A program made the translations under genes and the position numbers. The notes below the pieces were generated by a model, which was not told the DNA's origin, made no database searches, and saw only the letters and a program-made list of their open reading frames with translations. From assembly GCF_030294945.1 (NCBI RefSeq), contig NZ_AP018448.1:1-64000 (forward strand): a stretch of 64,000 nucleotides of DNA, read 5' to 3'. Below, in pieces: positions 44,401 through 53,092 of this stretch; positions within the stretch are counted from its first letter, which is position 1, and every line of letters begins with the position of its first letter. Source of the stretch: Streptomyces graminofaciens. GTDB taxonomy: Bacteria; Actinomycetota; Actinomycetes; Streptomycetales; Streptomycetaceae.

Positions 44401-44900
44401 CCGGCGAGGACCCCTACCGGCTCTCCCCCGGCGTGCGGTGCGACTGGAGCCGCTTCCTTCAGCTCGTCGAACGCGCGCTGCCGCTGGGCCCGGCCGGCCT
44501 GCCCGATCTGGAAAACGCGCTCACCCTGGTCCGCGGCAAGCCGTTCGGGGGCACGCCACTGCCCTGGGCCGAGCCCTACCAGCAGGAGATGATCACGCGG
44601 ATCATCGACGTGGCGCACACCGTGGCCACCTACCGGACCCCCGCAGGCCCGCACCACGATCTCAGCGCCGCCCGCCAGGCCGTCGCGACCGGCCTCGACG
44701 TCGACGACACCGCTGAACTCTTGTACCGGGACTGGTGCCGCCTCGAATACGCGGCCGGAAACCGGCAGGGACTGCACACCGCCATCACCCGCGTCCAGCA
44801 GGTCAACCAGGCGCTGGACTGCTCGCTGGAGACCGAGACCGAACAGCTCATCAACGAACTCCTCAACACCACCGGCCAAGGACCACGGCGGAACCGGTGA
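41424..44900 (+). CDS. Membrane LysM-BTAD protein of Tad locus
   Basis: 1158 residues from ATG 41424. Two N-terminal membrane segments (about 20-45 and 65-90) and a third near 118-132 lead to two LysM domains (from about 174 and 258; SLWGIAERELGDGERWREIA and YLSKIAQEELGDGTKWPELF), a Pro/Ser-rich spacer, another membrane segment near 450 (VLGAGALLAAAITGALAL), and a long cytosolic part ending in a BTAD domain from about residue 914 (IRVLGPVEVTG, DLENALTLVRGKPFGG, LLYRDWCRLEYAAGNRQGLH). LysM binds peptidoglycan; BTAD is usually part of SARP regulators. It may sense the wall and signal inward, or serve as a scaffold. Confidence 0.78.
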   Translation: MRTTHSPTAAAARTLARLLKAGLSLLVLVAAVVGLPLLLAWVTPVIWASTHDDLTHLLDRQDTGAAFLLLLACVGWIGWLQFSFCAVRELIAQVRGRSWHAPRGMGASQRAAALLIGSILVLLPTSSALAFDAQAAPATAAPVIPGQTVQASQGGETDQPSPSSTARTPASGTSYTVREARPAESLWGIAERELGDGERWREIASLNEGRVMPDGQVFRANSFLQPGWQLQMPDAAAAGGVRTQLGDGPATSAGQSEHAVTVHSGDYLSKIAQEELGDGTKWPELFEASEGKPQPHGLPEITDPDVIYPGQQITVPGAQADQQTPPRESSNRDAGDNQESTPPATQAPDSEQTPGDDTGDGQAPAPGQSTAPTPESSAPRTPSSRPAEQPGQEHSPSATASAKPQPSSGASSSSSLPSASGEQPGAAGSSPTAAASKTPASAPADGPLVLRTVLGAGALLAAAITGALALRRALQRRRRKPGEKIAIASETSPAEAKLAAAAEPGGAARLDTVLRTMAHQVAQQEGPAVLPQLRAARIGARTVEVLPEDLAQTPQAPFVSGKGGWWVLDSDAVVLSEEAAREVPAPYPGLVTVGSTEAGDLLLLNLARVSAVLLDGNPVHITEVCTSLALELGMSPWASEVEVVTVGFGEDLPQLLPTARIAHMRHATHALRDLSERLLEAHQMPETSHQPYLVLCASSLDPDAAWEFADVIDKAGTVPVTLIAPASTAAAHFPEAEILNASLSTPQQLDSVGSEITVQRLEHASYLQITTALRVSAQSAHPAEGPWKDVPEEPDHVAQAEQTGPQETAVPAPRPGTSPSVTPAADVSVEVFPALLAATIDPTGLRLLRLPATSPVPQAEEDQAPGTGTPAPQGAQESEPQEKESDAADAPAAGTGAETGAVESAAQDLHAPEIRVLGPVEVTGVDSTGHGPRMAQLAALLYFRAGRSADAVCSDMDPISPWGLSTLNARMQGLRRSLGSDPAGNPYVPRRKSGEDPYRLSPGVRCDWSRFLQLVERALPLGPAGLPDLENALTLVRGKPFGGTPLPWAEPYQQEMITRIIDVAHTVATYRTPAGPHHDLSAARQAVATGLDVDDTAELLYRDWCRLEYAAGNRQGLHTAITRVQQVNQALDCSLETETEQLINELLNTTGQGPRRNR

Positions 44901-46642
44901 ACACCATGACGACAGCCCGGCAGCCCGCCAAACCAGCCGGCAGGAAGACTCCCACACCACCCGCCACGTCCCGTGCCGCGCCCGCAGCCAGCCCTCAGCC
45001 AGCCCGGCAGGACCCGCCCTGCACAATGCGCCGCACACACGCCGTGCTGATCGCCCTCACCGGCATCGGCACCGTCATCATCGCCGGAATCGGCTTCGCG
45101 GGTTCCTACGCGGCGGTACGGGAACTGGCCCTCCAGAAGGGCTTCGGCAACTTCGCTCACGTCTTCCCGATCGGCATCGACGCGGGCATCTGCGTCCTGC
45201 TGGCCCTGGACCTCCTGCTGACCTGGATCCGCATCCCCTTCCCCCTGCTGCGCCAGACGGCCTGGCTGCTGACGGCGGCGACGATCGCGTTCAACGGCGC
45301 GGCGGCCTGGCCGGACCCGCTGGGCGTGGGCATGCACTCGGTGATCCCGATCCTCTTCGTCGTCTCGGTCGAGGCGGCCCGGCACGCGGTCGGCCGGATC
45401 GCCGACATCACCGCCGACAAGCACATGGAGGGCGTCCGCCTCACCCGCTGGATCCTCTCCCCCGTGCCGACCTTCCTCCTCTGGCGCCGGATGAAGCTCT
45501 GGGAGCTGCGCTCCTACGAGCAGGTGATCAAGCTGGAGCAGGAACGTCTCGTCTACCAGGCCCGCCTGCGCTCCCGCTTCGGCCGGGCCTGGCGCCGCAA
45601 GGCCCCGGTGGAGTCCCTGATGCCGCTCCGCCTCGCGCGCTACGGCATCCCCCTGGCGGAAACCGCCCCGGCAGGCCTGGCGGCGGCAGGCATCCAGCCC
45701 ATCCCACCACACCCGGCACATCCCCAGTCCCCGCCGGCTTCGCCTGCTCCTGCACCGCAACCGGCTCCCGTCCCTGCGGCAGTCACGAACGAGCGGGCGA
45801 CAACCCGCCCCCACCCCCACACCGTCGGCCACACGGCTCCCGCCCGCACAGCACCAACCACACCCCCTCCCCGTACGGACACCCCTGCCAGCACGGATCC
45901 GGCAGACCACACGCCCCGCTCCAACGACACCACCTCACCCCACAACCAGGCCCCCGCTTCCGCCGCTCTGTCCCGCCCCCGCCCCCGCCCGCCCGAAGCC
46001 CGCGAGGAGACCCGCGAGAAATACCGGTCAGGTATGTCGGCAGGTCAATCCTTTGCCACCAACCCGAAACCGCGCCATCAACGCGGAGAAGTACGCAAAA
46101 GCCCAGCCGGTGAAGACGAGACTCATCAGCATGAGAAAACAAAAACGCCCCTGCCGGATAAGAGGGAAGCAACACCAGCTTCCTCCCGGCCGGACCTCCA
46201 GCCGCCTGGTCACACACAGGATGAACACCCTCAGCACCGCCGAGCCGACCGGACGCAGGGCAAAGACAGCCAACTCACCTCAGCCGACCGCTACTACCTC
46301 GCCTGGCACGCCTTCCTGCAACACCACGGACGCGAACCCACACCCCAGGAACTCTCCACAGCCCTCGCCGCCGACAACGTCCTCGACACCACCCGCCAAC
46401 CCGTCAAGCCCAAGACCCTCGCCCGCTACTACCTTCAATTCCGCATCTACACCGCATGGGCCCGCTACCGCACCACGACAGAAAACCCCGACCTCAACAC
46501 CCTCACCGAGCAACTCACCCGCAAAGGCATCACCGCCCAGTACAACAAGCCCCTCCACCCCACCCACATCCACAAATATCTCCCGCACTTCCAACGCCGC
46601 TACAGCACGCTCCAACGGCAATCCGGCCTCCACCATGCCTGA
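44897..46642 (+). CDS. DUF2637 (Spd-like) membrane protein with long tail
   Basis: 581 residues from GTG 44897 (GTGA overlap); ATG 44906 is an alternative. Residues about 50-190 form the DUF2637 domain: four hydrophobic segments (LIALTGIGTVIIAGIGFAGS, FPIGIDAGICVLLALDLLL, WLLTAATIAFNGAAAW, SVIPILFVVSVEAARHAV) as in plasmid spread proteins of streptomycetes. The middle is a Pro/Thr/Ala-rich tail; the last about 110 residues form a separate helical domain (RYYLAWHAFLQHHGREPTPQ, LARYYLQFRIYTAWARY), DNA-binding-like by eye. The last third is A-rich compared with the surroundings, which suggests a recent fusion. Confidence 0.72.
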   Translation: MNTMTTARQPAKPAGRKTPTPPATSRAAPAASPQPARQDPPCTMRRTHAVLIALTGIGTVIIAGIGFAGSYAAVRELALQKGFGNFAHVFPIGIDAGICVLLALDLLLTWIRIPFPLLRQTAWLLTAATIAFNGAAAWPDPLGVGMHSVIPILFVVSVEAARHAVGRIADITADKHMEGVRLTRWILSPVPTFLLWRRMKLWELRSYEQVIKLEQERLVYQARLRSRFGRAWRRKAPVESLMPLRLARYGIPLAETAPAGLAAAGIQPIPPHPAHPQSPPASPAPAPQPAPVPAAVTNERATTRPHPHTVGHTAPARTAPTTPPPRTDTPASTDPADHTPRSNDTTSPHNQAPASAALSRPRPRPPEAREETREKYRSGMSAGQSFATNPKPRHQRGEVRKSPAGEDETHQHEKTKTPLPDKREATPASSRPDLQPPGHTQDEHPQHRRADRTQGKDSQLTSADRYYLAWHAFLQHHGREPTPQELSTALAADNVLDTTRQPVKPKTLARYYLQFRIYTAWARYRTTTENPDLNTLTEQLTRKGITAQYNKPLHPTHIHKYLPHFQRRYSTLQRQSGLHHA

Positions 46643-47445
46643 TGAGATTCGGGCTCATCGCAGAAGAGGGTGCAGCCGGGACTGCCGGTTTTCCGAGGCT
46701 TAAGCTCCGTCCGGTGGAGATGTTCTGGATCATCACGGCAGCGGCCCTGTGGGGCGCCGGCACAGGCGTGCTCATACCGCGCGCCGCGTACCGGCTTTCC
46801 GTGCCCCCCGACGAGCCGTGGCGGACAGCGTGTCCTGCCGGACACCCCTTCGTCGGTGCCGGCAACGGATGGCTCGGGCGGGCCCGCTGCACCGACGGGA
46901 ATGCGTACGGTCCGCGCACCCTCACCATCGCCGTCGTCGTCGCCATGGTCTGCGCGGCGTTGGCGGCCGCCGTGGGAGCCCGCCCCGAGCTGGTGGTCTG
47001 GCTGCTGCTCACCCCCGTTAGCGTGCTACTCGCCGCCGTCGACTTTGCGGCACACCGGCTGCCCGACGTGCTCACGTTGCCGCTCGCCGCGGCGGCGCTT
47101 GTGCTGCTCGGTGGTGCCTCGTTGCTCCCCGATGCCGAAGGGAGCTGGACGCCCGCGCTGCTCGGTTCCCTCCTTCTGGGAGCCTGCTTCTTGGTGCTCT
47201 TCCTCATCAGCAAGGGCTTCGGGTTCGGTGATGTGAAACTCGCCCTCGTGCTGGGCGCTGTCCTGGGCTGGTACGGCTGGCCCCTCCTCCTGATCGGGAC
47301 TTTTGCCGGGTACCTGCTCGGCGCCCTGTACGGCATCGCCCTCATGCTCGCAGGCCGCGGTGGCCCGGCGACCAGGATCCCGTTCGGCCCGTTCCTGCTC
47401 GCCGGGGCATTCGCCGGCGTGATCCTGGGCTCGTACACCCAGTGA
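46642..47445 (+). CDS. TadV/CpaA-type prepilin peptidase
   Basis: 267 residues from ATG 46642 (TGATG overlap); ATG 46720 would give 241 residues starting at the first membrane segment and is a fair alternative. It is a polytopic A24 peptidase: VDFAAHRLPDVLTLPLAAAA carries the first catalytic Asp, and FGFGDVKLALVLGAVLG holds the GxGD motif with the second. It has about seven hydrophobic segments. It would cut the pilin at 39883. A CPAGHPFVGAGNGWLGRARC loop with two Cys resembles the type 4 prepilin-peptidase zinc loop. Last gene of the Tad operon. Confidence 0.83.
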   Translation: MRFGLIAEEGAAGTAGFPRLKLRPVEMFWIITAAALWGAGTGVLIPRAAYRLSVPPDEPWRTACPAGHPFVGAGNGWLGRARCTDGNAYGPRTLTIAVVVAMVCAALAAAVGARPELVVWLLLTPVSVLLAAVDFAAHRLPDVLTLPLAAAALVLLGGASLLPDAEGSWTPALLGSLLLGACFLVLFLISKGFGFGDVKLALVLGAVLGWYGWPLLLIGTFAGYLLGALYGIALMLAGRGGPATRIPFGPFLLAGAFAGVILGSYTQ

Positions 47446-47852
47446 ACCGGGCGTGAGCTGCGAGAACCTTCAACAGCCCCGATGGTGCTCGTCGGAATGT
47501 ATCCATCCCTTGCTCTGAGCAGTTCCTGACGGCCGCTCCGCCTGAACATCGCACGAGGCCTTGCACCGGCAGATCGGCACCCGTGTACCGGTCTTGGACA
47601 TGAGCGATCTGCCAGCGCCCGTGCGGCTCAACGCCGTCCTGCACGAGCTGCTGACCCTCCTGTGACAACCCTGCAGGGACGGGCACGACGAAGGCCCCCG
47701 TCGCCGAGGGCCCGTCTACCTCCGCTCACACGGAGAAGGAATCGCGACCATCGAGCCCCATGGGGCAAGCCCACAGGTCACCTCCGCTCGCGCGCAGAGC
47801 GCCTTATGAGCCCCAGATGTGAGCATCCCCCGGAATCCGCCCCTCGCCGACG
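47446..47852. other. Gap with gene remnant
   Basis: 407 bp between the Tad operon and the minus-strand acetyltransferase. It includes a short frame ending LDMSDLPAPVRLNAVLHELL (about 47591-47664, TGA), which looks like the tail of a lost gene, and a weak hairpin (47693-47712) possibly ending the minus-strand unit. Nothing else is supported. Confidence 0.4.
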
Positions 47853-48422
47853 CTACTGGTGCAGTGGGTCCCGCAGCATCGTGGCGAAGACCGGTGAGTC
47901 GGCGAATGGCTGCTGGGCGCCGATGTCCCGGTAGCCCCAGGATTCGTAGACCGCCTTCAGCCTGCCATTGGAGCGGGTGGGGTCGACGAGGAGGGTGGCT
48001 CGCTCCTCGGTGCGTTCGGCGAGCAGGGTTTCGTGCAGGAGGCGGGAGGTCCCCGCGCCCGCTGTGCCTCGGAACGCCTCGCGGACCAGGACCTCTTGGA
48101 CAGCGAAGGTGCGGCTGCCTGTCTCGTGGGTGAAGTCGTCCGGCTGAGGCTCTCGCATTGAGGACCACCACAGCGATCCGCGCACGAGGGGTGAGCCGAA
48201 GATGTAGCCCGCTGGCTCGTCGTCCTGGTAGGCGATGATGACCTCCCAGCCGTCCCGGGACGCGTAGCTGGTTAGGCGCTCGTCGAATCGGTCCACGGCG
48301 TTGAAGGGGTCGTCCATCAGCCCGAATTGTGTGCGGACCTCCACGTGGATGTCGAGGATGAGCTGCCGGTGCTTGTCCACGTCGTCGGTGCGCAGGAGGT
48401 GCAGGGAGCCGGTGTCCGTCAT
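47853..48422 (-). CDS. GNAT-family acetyltransferase
   Basis: 189 residues from ATG 48422, overlapping the stop of the regulator upstream by 4 nt. GNAT features: EVIIAYQDDEPAGYIFGSPL (beta strands 2-3), FAVQEVLVREAFRGTAGAGTS (acetyl-CoA loop, RGxGxG-like) and LLVDPTRSNGRLKAVYESWGY. The family acetylates amines of proteins or small molecules; substrate unknown. Pairing with an XRE-TPR regulator is a common streptomycete arrangement, possibly producing a signalling or self-protection unit. Confidence 0.8.
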   Translation of the reverse strand: MTDTGSLHLLRTDDVDKHRQLILDIHVEVRTQFGLMDDPFNAVDRFDERLTSYASRDGWEVIIAYQDDEPAGYIFGSPLVRGSLWWSSMREPQPDDFTHETGSRTFAVQEVLVREAFRGTAGAGTSRLLHETLLAERTEERATLLVDPTRSNGRLKAVYESWGYRDIGAQQPFADSPVFATMLRDPLHQ

Positions 48423-49687
48423 GCGACCGCCGTTCGGTAGTAGGCCCGCCAGCCGCGGGCCTCGGGGTTTCGGGGGGCGAGGGTGGTGACCTGTTCGGTG
48501 AAGCGGTCCAGGAGACCGCGGACGCGGGCGTGCCGCATCATCCCGGCGGGGATGCAGTGCGCAGTGGATACGGCCTGTTCGATGTCGTGTTGACCAAGCT
48601 GGGCAACGGCGAGGTTGGCGCGGAGGAGCGCCTTGTTCCGCTGGAGGTCCGGCCGCACGTACGCGAGGCTGCGGTGTGCGTGCTTCTCAGCCTCGGGCCA
48701 ACGGGTGAGGCGCATGCTCGTGACCATGGCGAGGTGGTCGTGTTCGGCCTGGTCGTAGTAGTGAATCCAGGCCGGGCGGTGCTTGTTCGGGTCTGAGCGG
48801 TCGAGTGCCTTTTGGGCCAGGTCCAGGTAGCGCATGGCGCTCCTGGCGTCGCCGAGTTCGGCCTGCGTGAGCGCTATGCGGGACATCGCGAGCGACGCGA
48901 ACAGGGGGTCGCGCCGTGTGATGGAGGAGGCCCGCGCTTTCTCGGCTGCGGCCAGGGCGTCGGCAGGGCGGTCCAGGTTCCGGAACAGGACGCTCGCGTG
49001 ACTCCATACGCGGAACTCGGTGGCGGGGTCTCCGGACAGGCCGGCGAGGCGGATGGTTCTGTCGAGGTGGTACTCCGCCAACTCGAAGCGTTCGCCGTCG
49101 ATGGCTGCCCACATGGCGCTGTTGGAGAAGGCCGCGGCGACTGTGTACAGCTCGGAGCGGATGCGCGCTGAGGAGGTGTTCGCCTGCTGGAGGCTGATCA
49201 CGTTGTCGGTGATGTCCTGGGCGCGCTTCTCCAACTCTGGGGTGCCGCCGTGCATGCTCTCTGCGGTGGTCCAGGCGACGAGTTCAGCCCGTAGCACCTC
49301 GACGTCATTGGAGTTGAGGCGGTGACGGCGGGGACCTGATGGCGTTGCCGTGGAGACACCGGCGGCGGTGGCCGCGGCTAGGAAGGTGCGGCGGTACAAG
49401 TCGTCGTCCTCGGATGCTGGGGAGAGGTTTGATGTCTTTCTCCCCCGGGATGCGAAGCCTAACTCTGTGGCTGGGAGACCCGTCAGCCTCTCCAGCGCAG
49501 TCCGCAGCAGAGCGTTGGGGGATCGGTGCTCTCCCTTGAGCAGCTTCCAGACGTGTCTTTCGTTGACTGTGCCGGGGTGGCCCGTCAGCTTCTCGATCTC
49601 TGTGTTGACCTGGGACGTCAGCTCCTTGACAACCAAGCCGTGCGCCGCCATCCATGATGCGAGCGCCTCGTTCCGTGTCCCCGACAT
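48419..49687 (-). CDS. HTH-TPR transcriptional regulator
   Basis: 422 residues from ATG 49687. The N-terminus (about 15-70) is a helix-turn-helix with long connecting segments (LVVKELTSQVNTEIEKLTG, VNERHVWKLLKGEHRSPN), followed by a Tat- or linker-like stretch and a helical TPR region (ELYTVAAAFSNSAMWAAIDG onward, pairs of about 40 residues). Such proteins respond to peptides or cell state. A divergent promoter region (49688-49850) separates it from the gene at 49851; the minus-strand side has TTGACT (49732-49737). Confidence 0.75.
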   Translation of the reverse strand: MSGTRNEALASWMAAHGLVVKELTSQVNTEIEKLTGHPGTVNERHVWKLLKGEHRSPNALLRTALERLTGLPATELGFASRGRKTSNLSPASEDDDLYRRTFLAAATAAGVSTATPSGPRRHRLNSNDVEVLRAELVAWTTAESMHGGTPELEKRAQDITDNVISLQQANTSSARIRSELYTVAAAFSNSAMWAAIDGERFELAEYHLDRTIRLAGLSGDPATEFRVWSHASVLFRNLDRPADALAAAEKARASSITRRDPLFASLAMSRIALTQAELGDARSAMRYLDLAQKALDRSDPNKHRPAWIHYYDQAEHDHLAMVTSMRLTRWPEAEKHAHRSLAYVRPDLQRNKALLRANLAVAQLGQHDIEQAVSTAHCIPAGMMRHARVRGLLDRFTEQVTTLAPRNPEARGWRAYYRTAVA

Positions 49688-49850
49688 GACGCAACGTTAG
49701 AGCGGCTCATCGAAGCGACGGGTAAAAGGATAGTCAAAACGGCAGGGTGCTTGCAGGCAACTTTCGGGTGTGACGGCAGCGACAGCGGCGGTGGTGCGGC
49801 TGTTTTCTGGATGCCCAGGACGAGCACGACCGTGGACCAGGGAGTCCCCC

Positions 49851-50480
49851 ATGCCCCACCCCAGAGATTTAGAACCCGCCGTTCGTGTCGAGGTGCGCAC
49901 GCCCGTGGAGGCCGGGGCCGGTGTGCTCGTGCACTCCGGCAGCGACCGTGCCTTCGCGTCCTTCACCTGGCTTCTGGCTGCGGCTCAGGACAGGGCTGAG
50001 GCCAAGGCAGCGTGGACGAAACGAAACGGGATCGCGCTCCTGCGTTGCGGTGGCGTCTTCGGTGCGATCCGCATCGAGGCCGACCTGATCCACGCGGCGG
50101 CCGGCATCAAGGACAGCGCGGAGGTCAACGTCTTCCTCGCGGCGGCGTTGCGTGGCGCTCCGGTCTTCCAGGACCAGCACGCTCGCCGGTACTACGTCCT
50201 CGTGCCGAGGAGCACCGGGGAGCGCCAGGAGTGGAGGAGCGGCCGCCTCGCCCCGAAGGCTGAGTTCCTCGGGATCAACAGCGTTATCGGTGTTCCGCGA
50301 CCAGACGCGACCGGGCCTGGAGAGCGCTCCTACTGGTGCGTGCCGCCGGAGGGGCCCGGCCTCCTCGCTGTCCCGGACATGGTCTCCCAGCTCGTCTCGA
50401 TCGGCAGGCTGCGGCAGGTGGAGACGCAGCAGGCAGCCGACGGTTCCGAAGGCGCCACGCCGACGGCCTTCCGGGTATAG
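49851..50480 (+). CDS. Conserved streptomycete protein of unknown function
   Basis: 209 residues from ATG 49851 (CAGGGAG upstream); the frame opens earlier at 49770 without a site. The body has GIALLRCGGVFGAIRIEADL, NVFLAAALRGAPVFQDQHAR, YYVLVPRSTGERQEW and ERSYWCVPPEGPGLLAVPD, a mixed alpha/beta layout that is faintly reminiscent of primase-polymerase N-terminal domains but lacks clear DxD metal motifs. Probably co-transcribed with the next gene. Confidence 0.65.
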   Translation: MPHPRDLEPAVRVEVRTPVEAGAGVLVHSGSDRAFASFTWLLAAAQDRAEAKAAWTKRNGIALLRCGGVFGAIRIEADLIHAAAGIKDSAEVNVFLAAALRGAPVFQDQHARRYYVLVPRSTGERQEWRSGRLAPKAEFLGINSVIGVPRPDATGPGERSYWCVPPEGPGLLAVPDMVSQLVSIGRLRQVETQQAADGSEGATPTAFRV

Positions 50481-50559
50481 ACCGGCGCCGGCCGTGCTCT
50501 CCCCTCGTACGGCACGATCGACGCCTTCCACCACCCCAACCCGCCATCGTGAGAGAGAC

Positions 50560-51231
50560 ATGTCCCGACCCCCTTCCCTCAGTTACAAGGGCCTTCCCGT
50601 CCCCTACATCGCCGCATGGAGCAACGAGCGCCTGCCGGAGCCGGCCGTTGTCCAGGCCGCCGACGGCATCGCATTCGAAGACGCTGTGGGCGCCAACGGA
50701 CACGCTCAGGGCCGTGGCACGGCCGGGGTGCTGTGGAAGCGCTGGGCGCTGCGTCAGGGAGACGGGGCCGCGCTTTTTGACGTGGCGCATGCGCCCCGGC
50801 AGAAGCGCGCGATGCGGAAGCTGCTGTGTCAGGTGTGCGGAGGACCGTCGGACGAGAACGAGCAGGGCCGGCTGTGGCTGTTGGAGGACTACAGGGGCGT
50901 GGACGGCTGGCCCGAGCGGGAGGTCACGGTGCATCCGCCGTTGTGTCTCACGTGCGTGCCGTTGGCCGCGCGGCTGTGCCCGCACCTGCGGGACAGGGCC
51001 GTCGCGGTCCGGGCCCGCCGCGTCTTTCTCGACGGCGTATACGGCACGGTCTATGCCAGCAGCCGTGGGCCTTTCCCCGTCCCGGTCGGGAAGGAGGTCG
51101 TGTTCCCTGACGACTGGCGCAGGAAGTGGACGGTTGGCGCGCAGCTGGCCGCCACCCTCATGGACGTCACGGTCTTCGACCTGGACGAGCTGGGGATGGG
51201 CCCGGCTGCACGAGAGGCGGCGAGCGCATGA
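50560..51231 (+). CDS. Conserved CxxC protein of unknown function
   Basis: 223 residues from ATG 50560 (GAGAGAG immediately upstream). It contains MRKLLCQVCGGPSDE, then HPPLCLTCVPLAARLCPHL, two Cys pairs likely to bind zinc, and a beta-rich end (FLDGVYGTVYASS, DDWRRKWTVGAQLAA). The family is frequent in streptomycetes next to XRE-type regulators; function unknown. Its stop overlaps the start of the interrupted protease gene (ATGA). Confidence 0.68.
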   Translation: MSRPPSLSYKGLPVPYIAAWSNERLPEPAVVQAADGIAFEDAVGANGHAQGRGTAGVLWKRWALRQGDGAALFDVAHAPRQKRAMRKLLCQVCGGPSDENEQGRLWLLEDYRGVDGWPEREVTVHPPLCLTCVPLAARLCPHLRDRAVAVRARRVFLDGVYGTVYASSRGPFPVPVGKEVVFPDDWRRKWTVGAQLAATLMDVTVFDLDELGMGPAAREAASA

Positions 51232-51260
51232 TGCCGCCCGGCGGTACGCCCGTCGTCTTA

Positions 51261-52145
51261 GAGGTCCTAACAGAAGTTGTTGATCAAGTGACTTTCGACT
51301 TGGGTGGTCGTTGGTCTAGTCGTGGGGAAACGTCAGTCGCGGCCGTGGATCGTGTCGGACGAACTGTGGTCGCTCATCGAGCCGTTACTGCCCGAGCCGG
51401 GGCCGAAGCTGGTGGCGGGCCGGCCGCGGGTGCCGGACCGACAAGCCCTGTGCGGGATCCTGTTCGTGCTGCACACGGGCATCCAGTGGGAGTACCTGCC
51501 CCAGGAACTGGGCTTCGGCTCGGGCATGACCTGCTGGCGGCGCCTGGCCGCATGGAACGAGGCCGGTGTGTGGGAGAAGCTGCACCTGGTGCTGCTGAAG
51601 AAGCTGCGGTCGGCGAAGCAGCTGGACTGGTCGAGGGCGGTGATCGACTCCTCCCACGTGCGGGCGGCCCGACGGGGCCCAAAAGCGGTCCCAGCCCGGT
51701 CGACCGCGCACGGCCGGGCAGCAAGCACCACGTCCTTGTCGACGGGCAGGGCATCCCGCTCGCGGTGTCGCTGACCGGCGGCAATCGCAATGACGTCACT
51801 CAGCTGATCCCGCTGCTGGACAAGATTCCACCCGTGGCCGGCGCGGTCGGGAGGCCGCGGAGACGGCCGGACATGCTCTTCGCGGACCGCGGCTACGACC
51901 ACGACAAGTACCGGCGACTGCTGCGGAAACGCGGCATCCGGCCCGCGATCGCCGAACGGGGCCAGCCACATGGCTCCGGCCTGGGCATCTTCCGCTGGGT
52001 CGTCGAGCGCACCATCTCCTGGCTCCACGGCTTCCGTCGCCTGCGCATCCGCTGGGAACGACGCGACGACATCCATGAAGCCTTCCTCGGCCTCGCCACC
52101 TGTCTCATCACCCACCGACACGTCCAACGCCTTTGTTAGGACCTC
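51261..52145 (+). mobile_element. IS5-family insertion sequence (IS1031/ISL2-like)
   Basis: 885 bp bounded by imperfect terminal inverted repeats beginning GAGGTCCTAACA (51261-51272) and ending TGTTAGGACCTC (52134-52145), 12 bp perfect. TTA flanks both ends (51258-51260, 52146-52148), a TNA-type 3-bp target duplication as in the IS1031/ISL2 groups. It carries a two-frame DDE transposase. Perfect ends and target duplication indicate a recent insertion. Confidence 0.93.
51304..52139 (+). CDS. IS5-family transposase, made by -1 frameshift
   Basis: Frame one runs from GTG 51304 (or GTG 51325) through SRPWIVSDELWSLIEPLLPE to VIDSSHVRAARRGPK; the rest is in the -1 frame (GPKSGPSPVDRARPGSKHHV ... 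to TGA 52139). The switch coincides with the canonical slippery heptamer CCCAAAA (51678-51684), read CCA AAA before and CCC AAA after slippage. The fused product has about 278 residues with DDE motifs DSSH, LFADRGYD and ERTISWLHGFRRLR. Fully functional by appearance. Confidence 0.88.
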
Positions 52146-53092
52146 TTAGAGGTTTCTGAACACTCCCCCTCGCGGGGCACGCTGTTACCGGCTGGCGGGC
52201 TCTTGGCGCTCGCCTCCGGTCCGTCGCTGGCGACCGGAACGACACGGGTCGTGCAGGCCGCGCCGGACGTGCTGGCCGAGTGGGTCCGGTTCGGCGGGGC
52301 ATTGATCGTGACGGTCTGGCTCACCGGGGTGGTCATCACCAGAACGTCACACGGATCCCGCTGGCCGCAGCTGCTCGGGTTCGGCGTCGGCGGTGCGGTC
52401 TTCCTCTACACGACGACGCCGGCCTCGACCGCGCTCGCCCAGCACCTGGGTGACGCCGTGTACGGATGCGCCTTGGCGTGGCTGGCCGTCGAGGTGTGCC
52501 GCTCGCAAGGGGTTCGGCTGCGCCCAGGCTTTCCCGTCTCGGACACTGAGCAGCGGCGCCGGACGTGGATGGTCACCTCACTGTCGTATCTGATCTGCGT
52601 GGTCTCGGGCTTCCTGACCGCGCAGATCACGGCTGGCCTGTGGGCCCTCGGGGTCGACGACGCTCTCGTCGTGGGGCTGGAGCAGCGCTCCAGCATCGGT
52701 GTGGTGACGGTCGCGGACGGCGTTCTCGCGTTCGTCACGACGGTCGTCATCGAGGACGTCGTGATCGTGGCGGCGGTCGTCACCCTGCTCGCCGCTGGTC
52801 GCCGCCCGGCGTGGCAGATCTACGGCGTGGTCTGCCTCGTTGAGATCGCTCTCCACTCCTACATGGGCGCGGTCGCCCTCACGATCGCCTTGTACGCCGC
52901 GGGCCGCGTCTGGCTGTACCGGCGGTACGGGGGTGTCGTTCCTGTGGTGATCGGGCACTTCGTGTTCGACCTCACCGTCCTCGCCAACTGGCTGGCCGAA
53001 GCCCCCGTTCCACACATGCTGGCCGGGGGCCTCGCCGTCGCAGCGGTCTGCGGAGCCGCTCAGTTGCGGACGCCGCGCAGGGGAGGCGAGAG

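Noticed and set aside
46642..46720. Shorter start of the prepilin peptidase as the only possibility
   Set aside because: ATG 46720 fits the first membrane segment, but the operon's regular TGATG coupling favours 46642; kept as alternative only.
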